Below, one piece after another: positions 7,348 through 17,300 of a stretch of 22,779 bases of DNA (the stretch's first letter is position 1; the number at the start of each line of letters is the position of its first letter). A program made the translations under genes and the position numbers. This DNA is from JASEHD01 sp964471945 (lineage in GTDB: Bacteria > Bacteroidota > Ignavibacteria > UBA10030 > SZUA-254): the NCBI GenBank assembly GCA_964471945.1, contig CAYYIJ010000032.1:1-22779 (forward strand). The letters are read 5' to 3'. The notes beneath the pieces were generated by a model, which saw only the letters and a program-made list of their open reading frames with translations, was not told where the DNA came from and did not search any database.

Positions 7348-7686
7348 TCATACGGATATTTTCGCAATATTTTCCCATTCTCCAAGTTTTCTATCCTCAT
7401 CCAAAATTCTTTCTAAATACTTAAGATAGCTTCGGTGGGAGAGAAGTTCCTTCGCCATCTTCATTAGGTGCGTGGATTCTTTTTTGTTTACTACCCAAAC
7501 GGATTCTTCGAATCTTTTCTCAGATTCTGGAACTTGAAGCTCGGAGAGAATAGGGTTGACTGTTGTTATTGTCGATATGCGATGACTAATTTTGTGTGTT
7601 GCTTCAATTGAAAAAAAATATTTATCTCTTTTGGAAAGAGAGATGATAACGTACAAATAAGATATACCATTGATACGGCACTTCAT
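7348..7686 (-). CDS. Hypothetical protein downstream of the restriction nuclease
   Basis: A 112-residue ORF on the same strand as the methyltransferase and nuclease genes. It starts 46 bp after the nuclease stop predicted by collapsing the gap. The N-terminal half alternates polar and aliphatic residues like beta strands (GISYLYVIISLSKRDKYFFSIE). The C-terminal half is charged and helical (KMAKELLSHRSYLKYLERILDEDRKL). I do not recognise it. It has no helix-turn-helix signature that would make it an obvious controller protein. It could be an accessory subunit, a leftover of a longer gene, or a spurious ORF. Its frame differs from that of the nuclease, with stops between them, so it is not a simple extension of it. 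Confidence 0.45.
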   Translation of the reverse strand: MKCRINGISYLYVIISLSKRDKYFFSIEATHKISHRISTITTVNPILSELQVPESEKRFEESVWVVNKKESTHLMKMAKELLSHRSYLKYLERILDEDRKLGEWENIAKISV

Positions 7687-7732
7687 TTTATCAATCGCAG
7701 TAATATTCCTTGATTAATCCTCAAAATATGTT

Positions 7733-8718
7733 CTAAAGAGAGGTTTGAATAACCAAGAAGTAACCATTGAAATGATGCTTTATCTTAAAAANNNNNNNNN
7801 NNNNNNNNNNNNNNNNNNNNNNNNNNNNNNNNNNNNNNNNNNNNNNNNNNNNNNNNNNNNNNNNNNNNNNNNNNNNNNNNNNNNNNNNNNNAGAGAGGTT
7901 TGAATAACCAAGAAGTAACCATTGAAATGATGCTTTATCTTAAAAATTGTAAACCGTCGCATTTCTTCGTTCGAAAAAACAATGTCTATCCTTTTTCTGA
8001 CTGCGCTTTCTTCGTCATCGTCATGGCATGGCAAAATAAAATTCAAAGTATTATCTGCTACTTCAGGATATTTAGTTGCGTTGAGAATATTTCCTTCTGC
8101 CTTTACTTCTGTCATTATTCTGAAGCGTAACTTGACTGATGCCTTTTCTACTGTTCTAACTTTGCTGAAATTTTCTTGCTCAGAAAAAATAGAAAGCAAT
8201 AACGATTTGAATTCATCAGAAACTTCTTCCCCGCTTTCTTTTAGTCTCTCTTCCAGGACTTGTGAAAACGATTTGCTGATTAAATCTCCAATGCGGATTG
8301 TTTCAAAGAAACTTCCATAAACGAGGCAAACTTTAGTGTTTTTCTTTTTCCTACCTCTAACGAGATAGAACACATCTCGTACAGGAAGCGAATGAATGTC
8401 ATCGCAGGCTTTCTCCATCTGCAACTTAATTATGCTATTATCACCGGTAATGATTTTTGCAATTTCTTTACTCCTTGATGGTATTGTGGAATTGAACGAT
8501 GATACGGTGTAGGAATCACTATCTTTTAGTTCAATCAGTTCTCCTCCGGTGAATATCGATTTTTCTTTATTTATCCTGATGGCCATATCGGGAAACACAC
8601 CATCGTTTTTACAAGAAAGCAATTTCTTGTTGAATGGGAATTCATCTAACTTCTTAGATGTTTTAAAACGCTCTTTGTTCTTGACGATTGATTGAAAGAA
8701 ATGATAAATGGAATACAT
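7733..8718 (-). CDS. Putative type II restriction endonuclease, PD-(D/E)XK type (interrupted by assembly gap)
   Basis: This probably cleaves the site protected by the methyltransferase encoded just upstream; the start overlaps the methyltransferase stop by 1 nt (TAATG). The catalytic signature fits PD-(D/E)XK nucleases: P43-D44 in FPDMAIRI, then E63-L64-K65 in GGELIELKDSDSY, followed by SSFNSTIPS. The frame runs into 100 Ns at 7792-7891. The 55 bp on each side of the Ns are identical (7737-7791 and 7892-7946). Removing the Ns and one copy gives an uninterrupted ORF ending ...VIQTSL and TAG at 7733-7735, for 276 residues. I could not assign a known restriction family or recognition site. The function rests on the motif and the neighbour. 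Confidence 0.75.
7737..7946. repeat. 55-bp exact duplication flanking the Ns
   Basis: Bases 7737-7791 (agagaggtttgaataacc...) are repeated exactly at 7892-7946. An exact overlap at contig ends is the signature of a de Bruijn graph break with k near 55, not of a biological repeat. Collapsing it keeps the nuclease reading frame. Confidence 0.9.
7792..7891. other. Assembly gap of 100 Ns
   Basis: This is exactly 100 N characters, a usual scaffold filler of unknown length. The identical 55-bp flanks mean that the two contigs overlap, so the true gap is probably zero or negative. It lies inside the restriction nuclease gene. Confidence 0.98.
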
Positions 8719-9620
8719 TAGCCCTCAAATAGATTAAGAGTTTGCAATTGTTTCTTCTTTGATACTATTGTCTCGGATTTCAAGTTCCATATTTCATTAA
8801 GGTTTTCAGTGCAAATGAAATCTTTATAATACTTTTCGATGTTATCCGCTTCTCGGGTATCATTGAGCCGTTCTTTCATACAATGTACATTGTCGGGGTC
8901 AATTTCAATTCCGATGGATTTTCTTCCAAGTTGCTCGGCAACAACCAATGTAGTTCCTGTGCCGGCAAAAGGGTCTAGAACAACGTCGCCTGGTTTTGTA
9001 GATGAAAGAATTATTCTCAGTAAAAGCGCGATGGGCGCTTGTTGCTTGTGAAATCGTTCCCCCTCAGATTTTCTTATTGCCTCATCACCTGCAAAATACC
9101 CTGACGTTAATTCTCGGATGTCGTCCCACACATCGGTGACATAAACACCGTTGTCTCTTTCATATTTGTAATTGGCAGGAAGAGGGGGAGATATCCGCAA
9201 TCGATTAAAAACTCTCGGTGAACCTTTGGTAGCAAACGCGATTATCTGATAGTGTATTCCGTATTTGTTGCTGCAAGGAACAGCAGAAGTTTTTTTCTTC
9301 CAGATGATAAGATTTTGTAATAACCAGCCCGATTCCCTAAAGCATCTTAAAACAAATTCTGCGTTCTTTTCTCTTTGCATGAAATATATTGCTCCGCCAT
9401 CGGATGTGTTTCTGTGAATATCTGAGCAAACCTTGCGCATCATTTCCCAATATTTTTCTGCAGGAAGATTGTCGTCAAAATAATTGTAATCTTTATTCTG
9501 GTTGAAAGGCGGATCTAAAAAGGTTAAATCAATTTTGCCGGAAAAAGCTTTTTCTGCCAGATACCCTGTGCAGTCGCCCTGGATAATCTTTCCGTTTCCT
9601 ATTGGGAATTCCTTGAACAT
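8718..9620 (-). CDS. Site-specific DNA methyltransferase (amino-MTase, beta-type motif order)
   Basis: It transfers a methyl group from S-adenosylmethionine to an exocyclic amino group of adenine (N6) or cytosine (N4) in a specific DNA site. The 300-residue protein has the catalytic motif DPPF at 36-39 before the SAM-binding motif DPFAGTGTT at 216-224, followed by GRKSIGIEIDP. That order (motif IV before motif I) is the beta class. The middle region, about 110-190, is the likely target-recognition part. The stop TAA shares one base with the ATG of the nuclease gene, so expression of the pair is coupled with the methyltransferase first, as expected for a protective enzyme. The recognition sequence cannot be read from the protein. 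Confidence 0.9.
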   Translation of the reverse strand: MFKEFPIGNGKIIQGDCTGYLAEKAFSGKIDLTFLDPPFNQNKDYNYFDDNLPAEKYWEMMRKVCSDIHRNTSDGGAIYFMQREKNAEFVLRCFRESGWLLQNLIIWKKKTSAVPCSNKYGIHYQIIAFATKGSPRVFNRLRISPPLPANYKYERDNGVYVTDVWDDIRELTSGYFAGDEAIRKSEGERFHKQQAPIALLLRIILSSTKPGDVVLDPFAGTGTTLVVAEQLGRKSIGIEIDPDNVHCMKERLNDTREADNIEKYYKDFICTENLNEIWNLKSETIVSKKKQLQTLNLFEG

Positions 9621-9743
9621 CGTTATTTGAACTTAGATCTAAAATATTATATTGAATTACTCTTTCCTGAAAGATACGAAAATTAAAACAATTATGCCCA
9701 TTGTTAGTAAATCTAAATGATCCTCACCAATCAATCTGGTAAA

Positions 9744-10898
9744 TCAGGAAAGCTCCTTTTCGTAAATCCTATATTTCTTGTACAGCTTTCCACCAACAGC
9801 CTCATCGAAGCGGTTTATCAGATCGTTATCTTCGAGGTTCCACGACATCTCACACCACGTGTATCCTAATCGCGCGCCTCTTTTTACCGTCTCGTAATAC
9901 AACACACTGCTGATACCCGTCAGCCGAAATTCTTTCTTAATGCCGAACACAATCGCACGCGCTCCGGTTATCTTCTTTTTGTAGTAGAGAAACTTTAAGA
10001 GACCGATTGGACCAAGTTTTCCGTTCAGTTTTTTCAACACCTGATTCATATCGGGGAGAGTAACACTCACACCCACCGGCTGTCCGTTGACTTCAGCAAA
10101 CAAGACAAGCTCTGGCTCACAAATGGGTTTTAATTCTTTTGCCATGAGATCCATTTCCTTGTCGGTCATCGGTACAAAGCCCCAGTTTAATTCCCATGCC
10201 GCATTGTAAATATCCTTGACTATCGCTACTTCTTGTGTGAAATTTTTCAGGTTAACCGGTCTGACCACAACATTTTCTTTGCTCTTCACTCGCTCTACTA
10301 ATTTTGCAACCCGATCAACTACTCCTATGTCGCTTTTCAGATAGGCGTATAAATCTTTTGCTTTTACAAAACCATATCGCTCGCAAAATTCAAGATAGTA
10401 CTTTGGATTATACGGCATCATCATGACGGGGTCGCTGTCGAAACCTTCCAAAAGGAATCCGCACTCATCGTTCATGCTTAAATTCATCGGTCCGCGCATA
10501 CGGTTCATGCCCTGATTTTTGCACCATGTTTCGGCGGAAGAAAATAATGCCTTCGCCGCCTCGTAGTCTTCAGCACATTCGAACATACCGAAAAATCCGG
10601 TGCGCTCTTTGTGGAATTCGTTATAACGGTCGTCAACGATTGCCACGATGCGTCCGACGATAGTTGTTCCACGGCGAGTAACGAATAATTCTATTTTTGC
10701 ATGCTCGAAAAAAGGATGCCTCGATTTATTTAATTTGAATTTCACATCCCGTATGAGAGGAGGCACCCAATGAGGATAATCTTTGTAAATTTGCCATGGG
10801 AGACGGATAAATTCGGTCAGATCATTACCGTTTTGGACCCGCTCGATGATGAGCACATCCGAGCGACTGGGAGATATTTTGCGTGATTGATTGTTCAT
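9744..10898 (-). CDS. GNAT-like N-acetyltransferase (YghO-like family)
   Basis: This is a 384-residue soluble protein. The first half (RLPWQIYKDYPHWVPPL near 33, then ELFVTRRGTTIVGRIVAIVDDRYNEFH near 70-96 and FFGMFECAEDYEAAKALF) resembles the N-terminal domain of large GNAT-superfamily proteins annotated near E. coli YghO. The second half has the repeated fold elements LVLFAEVNGQPVGVSVTLPD and EFRLTGISSVLYYETVKRGARLGY, which look like an acetyl-CoA-binding GNAT strand-helix. The substrate is unknown. It is separated from the methyltransferase gene by 123 bp and is probably an independent unit. No clear Shine-Dalgarno sequence precedes ATG 10898. Confidence 0.7.
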   Translation of the reverse strand: MNNQSRKISPSRSDVLIIERVQNGNDLTEFIRLPWQIYKDYPHWVPPLIRDVKFKLNKSRHPFFEHAKIELFVTRRGTTIVGRIVAIVDDRYNEFHKERTGFFGMFECAEDYEAAKALFSSAETWCKNQGMNRMRGPMNLSMNDECGFLLEGFDSDPVMMMPYNPKYYLEFCERYGFVKAKDLYAYLKSDIGVVDRVAKLVERVKSKENVVVRPVNLKNFTQEVAIVKDIYNAAWELNWGFVPMTDKEMDLMAKELKPICEPELVLFAEVNGQPVGVSVTLPDMNQVLKKLNGKLGPIGLLKFLYYKKKITGARAIVFGIKKEFRLTGISSVLYYETVKRGARLGYTWCEMSWNLEDNDLINRFDEAVGGKLYKKYRIYEKELS

Positions 10899-10936
10899 CG
10901 AATGAGACGAGGATAAATCGTGTTGAACCTATAATT

Positions 10937-11167
10937 TCATTTCAGTGAACAAAAGTATCGAGCTGATGTGCCGAACGTTGGCTTTTTAAATCTTGAAAAA
11001 ATCTGTGCGTCATTATTTTGCTTGTTATCGTTCTTGGATTGAGGTCCAAATAAGCTAAACAGAGCATACAATCAATAAAGCCCGTAAAGTGATGGTTCAT
11101 TAAGAACGGAACCGAGAGAACCAAGTAAACCCAATAGACCTAAAAAACCAAACGAATTTAGTTTCAT
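10937..11167 (-). pseudogene. Small membrane-protein gene with in-frame TGA (LGFLGLLGLLG type)
   Basis: From ATG 11167 the frame encodes KLNSFGFLGLLGLLGSLGS, then NEPSLYGLY, then TGA at codon 32. It continues as LYALFSLFGPQSKNDNKQ and on to another TGA at 10937-10939, 77 codons in all. An AAGGG ribosome binding site lies about 8 nt before the ATG. The layout, a Gly/Leu-rich hairpin followed by a second aromatic membrane segment and a polar tail, is that of small two-helix membrane proteins of the LGFLGxLG type. A TGG-to-TGA change at codon 32 would explain the break, giving GLYWLYALF. TGA is a normal stop elsewhere (tilS ends in TGA), so recoding is unlikely. A real 31-residue peptide is the alternative. 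Confidence 0.5.
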
Positions 11168-11605
11168 ATAAAAACCCTTAAAAATTATTGTTCAAGAAAT
11201 ATTGCATGATGTCGTTTGCTTATAACGCTTTAAGAAAGCGACAGTTGTTGCGATACAAATCGGGATGGTGTTTTTATTCATTTTGGATAAATATCTTTTG
11301 CAACATCACGAAGAATATACGATACTAACCTCTTAATTGCAACCGCAGGAATAAAAAGTTATATTAACAGTGTCATTACTTTAGAAATGCTGAAAAACGA
11401 AGGTTTTAGTTGTGTAATAGAAACTTTTAAGAGAATGACAAAAAAACCTAAACGATATGTTTGCAAAAGAAGTTTCAGTGTTTATCAGAATGGTTCATAA
11501 GATTATCTCAAATTTTGAGCAAGAAAGATTTCGTTATGCGAGCAAAGATTTGTAGAAAATAGGCGAAGGAAAGCGAAAGGTAAGTAGATATAAGAGGATA
11601 ATTAT
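11168..11605. other. Intergenic stretch without supported gene
   Basis: This is 438 bp between the small membrane-protein remnant (minus) and the DUF1385 gene (plus). One plus-strand frame is open for about 70 codons (roughly 11290-11500), including a Lys-rich end, but it has no credible start with a ribosome binding site and no family resemblance. The promoter of the DUF1385-prfA pair should lie near the right end. I cannot point to a convincing -10/-35 pair. Confidence 0.5.
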
Positions 11606-12631
11606 TTGGTGGAAAATAAAGAAGAAATAAAATTCGACCCCAATAAACCGCTGCAAGTTGGCGGTCAAGCAGTCATCGAGGGCGTGATGATGCGTGCACC
11701 TGGAAGAATAGCAACGGCAGTTCGCCGCACTAATGGTGAAATTGTTGTACGAAAACGCGATTTCAAATCGTTAGGCGAGAAATACAAAATCTTCAAACTG
11801 CCGATTCTACGCGGGGCTGTCGGCTTGATAGAGATGATGTTCGTTGGTGTGGAAACGCTGAACTACTCAGCCGAAGTAGCGATGCACGACCTCGAGCTTG
11901 AAGAGCAAGCCAAAGGTAACGGTAAAGAAATCAAGAACAAGAAAACTGCATCCAATCTACGGCTGACACTTACAGTTATCTTTGCTCTGGCACTGGGTAT
12001 TGCTATCTTCTTTATTACACCACTTATTGTAACAACAAAGCTTTTCAATGTTGAACAGAATGCCTTCTGGTTCAACATCATCGCAGGTGGAATACGTTTG
12101 AGTATCTTGCTCGTTTATCTGCTTGCAATATCGATGATGAAGGATGTTAAGCGTTTGTTTGCTTATCATGGCGGTGAGCATAAAGCAGTAATGTCGTTTG
12201 AATCGAATAGAGAATTATCGTTCGAGTTAGCAATGAAATCTACACGTTTTCATCCGCGTTGCGGAACAAGTTTTATTTTGATTGTTGCGCTTGTATCAAT
12301 TCTTCTATTTGCAGTTTTGGATTCACTCCTCATTATCTGGCTTGGGAAAATTACGTTGTTTGTCCGTTTTGCAACACACCTGCCGTTAATACCGCTTGTT
12401 GGTGGTATCTCGTACGAGTTTATTCGATGGTCGAGCCGAAAAAGCGACACACCGCTCGGCAAAATACTCATAGCGCCTGGCTTATTTCTGCAGAACGTTA
12501 CAACGCGAGAGCCAGATTCATCTCAGGTTGAAGTTGCACTCGTGGCATTGAAGTGCGCTCTTGGTATTGAGGTATCACAGCCGGTTTCTTATATTCAGCA
12601 TGTGAGTGAATTAGAAAAAAATTATGTTTGA
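11606..12631 (+). CDS. DUF1385 family membrane protein (YqhQ-like)
   Basis: A 341-residue membrane protein of the DUF1385 family, whose biochemical role is not established. Conserved features are VGGQAVIEGVMMRAP near 18-32, the His/Glu motif YHGGEHKAV at 187-195, and HPRCGTSF at 216-223, which together look like a metal- or ligand-binding centre at the membrane. Hydrophobic helices lie near 120-145, 157-178, 222-247 and 252-270. The frame begins with TTG 11606 directly followed by GTG 11609, and AAGAGGA at about 11592-11598 can serve either. The stop overlaps the prfA start by 8 nt. Pairing of DUF1385 with prfA also occurs in Firmicutes, so the coupling is old. Confidence 0.88.
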   Translation: MVENKEEIKFDPNKPLQVGGQAVIEGVMMRAPGRIATAVRRTNGEIVVRKRDFKSLGEKYKIFKLPILRGAVGLIEMMFVGVETLNYSAEVAMHDLELEEQAKGNGKEIKNKKTASNLRLTLTVIFALALGIAIFFITPLIVTTKLFNVEQNAFWFNIIAGGIRLSILLVYLLAISMMKDVKRLFAYHGGEHKAVMSFESNRELSFELAMKSTRFHPRCGTSFILIVALVSILLFAVLDSLLIIWLGKITLFVRFATHLPLIPLVGGISYEFIRWSSRKSDTPLGKILIAPGLFLQNVTTREPDSSQVEVALVALKCALGIEVSQPVSYIQHVSELEKNYV

Positions 12632-13694
12632 TAAACTTGAAAAATTAATTGCACGCTACGAAGAAATCACTCTACTTCTTTCTGATCCTGCTATCATATC
12701 CAATCAGGAGAGATATCGCGAGTTGAGCAAGGAATATAGCGAGAAAACCGGAATCGTACAGAAATATAAACAATATAAAAAATCGAGGAAGGATGTTGAT
12801 AATCTCAAACATCTTACTGAAACAGAAGAAGATGCTGAGATGCGTGAGCTTGCTGCTGTTGAGATAAATGATGCCCAAGTAAAGCTTCTAAACTTAGAAG
12901 AGGAATTGAAAATTCTCCTTGTTCCCAAAGATCCGAATGACGATAAAGATTGCATAGTTGAAATTCGGGGTGGAACTGGTGGAGAAGAAGCAGCGCTGTT
13001 CGCGGCAGATTTATACAGGATGTACACCAGATACGCCGAGCGTGCCGGATGGAAAACAGAATTACTGGATTGTAATGATACCGGTCTCGGCGGATTTAAG
13101 GAAGTCATCTTCTCACTGAAAGGCACTGGTGCTTACGGTGCATTAAAATTCGAAAGCGGTGTACATCGGGTTCAACGGGTTCCTGAAACTGAAGCACAAG
13201 GTCGTGTGCATACATCGGCAGCTACTGTTGCGGTGTTGCCGGAAGTAGAAGATATTGAGATTGAAATCAATCCTGCTGATTTAATCTTCGATACTTATCG
13301 TGCTGGAGGAAAAGGCGGACAAAATGTAAACAAAGTAGAAACAGCAGTTCGCATAACCCATAAACCGAGCGGTATCGTTGTAGCTTGCCAACAGGAACGC
13401 TCGCAGTTTCAGAACCGTGAACGTGCAATGAAAATGCTTCGTGCAAAATTATATGAAGCAAAAATTCAAGAACAAAATGCAGATATCACGGCACAGCGAA
13501 GATCAATGGTTAAGAGCGGTGACCGCAGCGATAAAATCCGCACATACAACTTTCCACAAAACCGTTTGACAGATCACCGTATAGGATTAACTTTGTACAA
13601 TCTCTCCGAAATTATTGATGGTAAGTTGGATGACATCATTGAACAATTGAGAGTTGCAGATAAAGCGGAAAAGCTGCAGGAGAGTGGGGAGTAA
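12624..13694 (+). CDS. prfA: Peptide chain release factor 1
   Basis: RF1 reads UAA and UAG stop codons and triggers peptide release. The 356-residue protein has the stop-recognition tripeptide PET (187-189) in RVPETEAQGRVHTSA, the PxT form that marks RF1 as opposed to the SPF of RF2. The catalytic GGQ is at 231-233, in RAGGKGGQNVNKVETAVR. The N-terminal helical domain and C-terminal tail are intact and the length is normal. The start lies within the last codons of the DUF1385 gene. The GGQ methylase gene prmC, often next to prfA, is absent here; the next gene is convergent tadA. Confidence 0.98.
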   Translation: MFDKLEKLIARYEEITLLLSDPAIISNQERYRELSKEYSEKTGIVQKYKQYKKSRKDVDNLKHLTETEEDAEMRELAAVEINDAQVKLLNLEEELKILLVPKDPNDDKDCIVEIRGGTGGEEAALFAADLYRMYTRYAERAGWKTELLDCNDTGLGGFKEVIFSLKGTGAYGALKFESGVHRVQRVPETEAQGRVHTSAATVAVLPEVEDIEIEINPADLIFDTYRAGGKGGQNVNKVETAVRITHKPSGIVVACQQERSQFQNRERAMKMLRAKLYEAKIQEQNADITAQRRSMVKSGDRSDKIRTYNFPQNRLTDHRIGLTLYNLSEIIDGKLDDIIEQLRVADKAEKLQESGE

Positions 13695-13736
13695 TTACGC
13701 AGAGGAGTAGGGGGGTTGGGAGAATTAATACTTTTT

Positions 13737-14201
13737 CTATTTATTTCTTTTCGCTGTAAAAAAAGATTTCAAGACCGCGCTGCATTTTTCCTCCAACATT
13801 CCACCGATAGTGTGAACACGATGATTTAATCGTGAGTCATTTGTTATCGTGTATAGCGATGAACACGCACCCGCTTTTGGATCATAGGCACCAAAAATTA
13901 GGAGCGGAATTCTTGAAAGAACGATGGCACCTGCACACATCGGGCATGGTTCAAGTGTAACATACATTGTACATTTTTCTAATCGTCGGTTACCCAAATA
14001 AGACGCAGCAGCTGTAATGGCTATCATTTCTGCGTGAGCAGTCGGATCTTGAAGCAGTTCAATTTGATTGGAACCTTTTCCTATAATCAAACCATTGTGA
14101 ACAATAATCGAACCGACAGGGATTTCTTTACTCTTGCTTGCGAGCTCAGCTTCTCTGAAAGCATATTCCATCCAATATTCGTGTAGTTTATCTTTTTTCA
14201 T
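13737..14201 (-). CDS. tadA: tRNA-specific adenosine deaminase TadA
   Basis: TadA converts A34 to inosine in the anticodon of tRNA-Arg(ACG). The 154-residue protein has the zinc deaminase signature HAE at 56-58 (proton-shuttle Glu58) and PCPMC at 85-89, with both zinc cysteines. NRRLEKCTMYVTLEPC and GAYDPKAGACSSLY are typical of bacterial TadA. I chose ATG 14201; the frame extends to a TTG at 14255, but those extra residues do not look conserved. A cytosine or guanine deaminase is a less likely alternative because of the TadA-like C-terminal part. It converges with prfA over 42 bp that hold no clear terminator, and it diverges from the large secreted nuclease-like gene. Confidence 0.92.
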   Translation of the reverse strand: MKKDKLHEYWMEYAFREAELASKSKEIPVGSIIVHNGLIIGKGSNQIELLQDPTAHAEMIAITAAASYLGNRRLEKCTMYVTLEPCPMCAGAIVLSRIPLLIFGAYDPKAGACSSLYTITNDSRLNHRVHTIGGMLEEKCSAVLKSFFTAKRNK

Positions 14202-14359
14202 AACGGAAGAATTTGAAATTTTATTAAGTATACTAAAAAATTGAACTATCGGCAAGATGTTAATGTTTATATTAATGAGATAGCGAGCATTGTTTTTTAT
14301 TCAGTTTATTGGTATTATTAATTAGAAAAAAGCTTATTTATTATTAAAATAGTTGATAA

Positions 14360-17300
14360 ATGAACCGTCTCCCAGCGATGATGATGCTCTTTTTTGCGTG
14401 GGCATTATCATTTTCGACATATACGCAAACAACCCCATCGGGTGTCACCTCAGTTAATTATGATACCATTCGAATAAGTACATACAATATTCTCAATTAC
14501 CCCGGTGGAACTGCTGCTATCAGAAACCCGCATTTTCGGCGTGTTGTTCATACTATGCGACCCGATATTCTAGTTGTCCAGGAAATGCTTAGCCAATCGG
14601 GCGTCAATGATTTTTTAAGCAATGTGATGAATACTTACCAATCGGGTCTGTATTCCACTATAACATTTCGTGATGGACCAGATACAGATAATCACCTATT
14701 CTTCAAATCGAGTAAGGTTGCTTTTATAAGTGCGTCATACATTCCAACAGCACTTCGTGAAATTGCAGAATATACTGTTCGGATTCTCGGCACAAACGAC
14801 ACACTGCGGCTATATTCCCTCCACCTCAAGGCAAGTCAAGGTTATGAAACTGAGCGACTTGCCGAGGCAACAATACTTAGAAATCATCTAAATAACCTAA
14901 CACCTGGAACAAAATTCATGGTTATGGGTGATTTCAATATATACACCAGTAGTGAACCTGCGTTCCAAAAACTCATCGGCAGCGAAGCTGATAATGATGG
15001 ACGGTCAAAAGACCCAATAAATCAGGTTGGGAATTGGAATAATAATTCTACATTCAGATTTATCCACACTCAATCTCCACGAGTTCGTGCGTTCGACGGC
15101 GGTGCAACTGGTGGAATGGACGACCGTTTCGATATGATACTAACATCCTATTCATCACTCGATAATAACACAATCGTTTTACGATACACTGCGTATGGCA
15201 ACGACGGGAATCACTTCAACGATAGTATAAATAGGTTGCCCAACGCAGCAGTTCCTGATAGTGTCGCGCATGGACTGCATTATGCTTCTGATCATATTCC
15301 TGTATTTTGCGATTTTAAATTTGAAAAAACTGTTGGAACATTTTCGATGTCATCTCCCACAAATGGAGCGGGTGGGCAGACAACGTCTGGCACCTTACGG
15401 TGGCAGTCCTCATTAAATGCAAGCGGATACGATGTTTATCTTACTCAAAATAATCCACCAACAACCATAGTCAGCACAAACCAAACAGACACATTCTACA
15501 ATTATTCAAATCTTCCAGAGGGAGTTTCATTTTATTGGAAAGTAGTTGCTAAGAATGGGAGTAATTCTACGGTAGCGAGTGGATCACCCTGGAGTTTTAC
15601 AACAACAGCCAATCAACCTGGTAATTTTTTGTTAATTTCTCCAGCAAATGCTGTAACCAGCCAACCGATTAATGGCACACTAACCTGGAGCCGATCAGCA
15701 AGAACACTTTTATATGATATTTACTTAGATAAAAATAACCCTCCGTTAATACGGATTGATTCGAATTTGGTAGATACATCTTATTCATATCATAATATCT
15801 CAGGCGGTTCTGAATATTATTGGAGTGTGGTTGCAAAAAATACGGTAGGCAGTGTTGTTGCATCGAACGCTCCACGATCTTTTACAACGATCGATGTCCC
15901 AATTGCACCGTCAAATATTGCTTCTGGTAGTATCGGTATAAAATCAATTCAGTTTTTTTGGATCGATAACGCAGTAAATGAAACTGGTTATAGAATTTAC
16001 AGAGCATCATCGTTTGATGGATCATATAATCAGGTAGGAAGCAACCTTCCTCCGAACAGTACAACATATTCCGATACAGGATTACAGCCCGGGCAACAAT
16101 ATTTTTATCGCGTTTTTCCATTTAATGATTTGGGCGAAGGTACATTTGAAAAGAGTACTTTTGTTAGTTTGGCTGCAATCCCGGGATCTTCAACAATTAC
16201 AAATGTTGAACATTACTCTGTTCGGCTTTATATTAACCCTGATGAAAATGGCTCGACTGTCCAATATGCAATTAAGGTGATTTTAAATACAACTGAGTAT
16301 TTTATACAACAAGATAGTTCATTGGGAGCGATTGCAAAGTGGCAGACTTATCAAGCTTGGGGAGGTGCAAATGGAATTCGTGTGAGTGGTTTACAACCTT
16401 GCATGGAATATTCTTTCCTTGTTAAAGCAAGAAATAGCGAGGAAATTGAAACGTCTTACAGCAATATTGTAAGTCAACAACTTCCCTGCGACATAGTTTC
16501 CAGAAGTGTAGAAGAAGGTTGGAACCTAATATCTTTACCAATGAGAATTCCAGATTCAAGAAAAAGTTATCTATTTCCAACAAGTATCTCGGAGGCATTT
16601 AGTTATAAAGGAAGTTATACTCCAACAGAATCGTTAAAACACGGTATAGGATATTGGTTAAAATTTCAGAATAGTGAAAATGTATACACAATCGGTGATT
16701 TCTCATGGGCTGATACTATTGACGTGGCAACCGGTTGGAATCTAATCGGCTCAGTTGTTGAAACCCTAAGTGTTGCTAATATAATTTCAGAACCCCCAGA
16801 CATAGTTGTGTCGGATTATTTTTATTATTCAGGAACATATTCAAAAAGTTATTCAATACTTCCGATGCAGGGATATTGGGTTAAGACAATTTCAGCGGGA
16901 AGACTTATTCTACCTTCTGTAACTCAGAAGATGCAGTCACAAACAAAAGAGAAAGCTCGATTTGACCCAGATATGGTTGACTCATTTACATTTGAAAACC
17001 TAATCGGAAATAAACAAACACTCCTATTTGTTCGTTCAAATAGCGGTAATAATGTAACCACATCATTTGAACTTCCCCCAGCCCCACCATTTGGTGGTTT
17101 TGATGTCCGCTTTGCCTCTCAGTCTGATGTTGAATTTGTCGACATAAAAGAGACGGAACAAAAATTTGCATTAAAGATTCAATCTGTTAATTTCCCGATA
17201 AAAATGCGTTGGGTAAGAAAACACAATGATGTCGAGTATAAATTTGTAGAAGGTCAAGAGGTGAAAACACTCGATTCACAAGGTGAGATTTATATTAATG

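Noticed and set aside
7900..8320. Plus-strand open frames opposite the restriction nuclease gene
   Set aside because: They are antisense to a frame with nuclease motifs, lack ribosome binding sites and show no recognisable motifs.
11070..11080. Recoding of TGA as an amino acid to save the small membrane-protein gene
   Set aside because: Other genes such as tilS use TGA as their normal stop, and no recoding element is visible. Pseudogenisation or sequence error is simpler.
10942..11124. 60-codon minus-strand ORF in another frame of the small membrane-protein remnant
   Set aside because: The LGFLGLLG frame with its own ribosome binding site explains the region better. This ORF is a shadow.
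6891..14371. 15-bp identical word tgaaccgtctcccag at 6891-6905 and 14357-14371
   Set aside because: One shared 15-mer in a 22.8-kb window is close to chance expectation, and the flanks do not match. The second copy is the start of a coding region.
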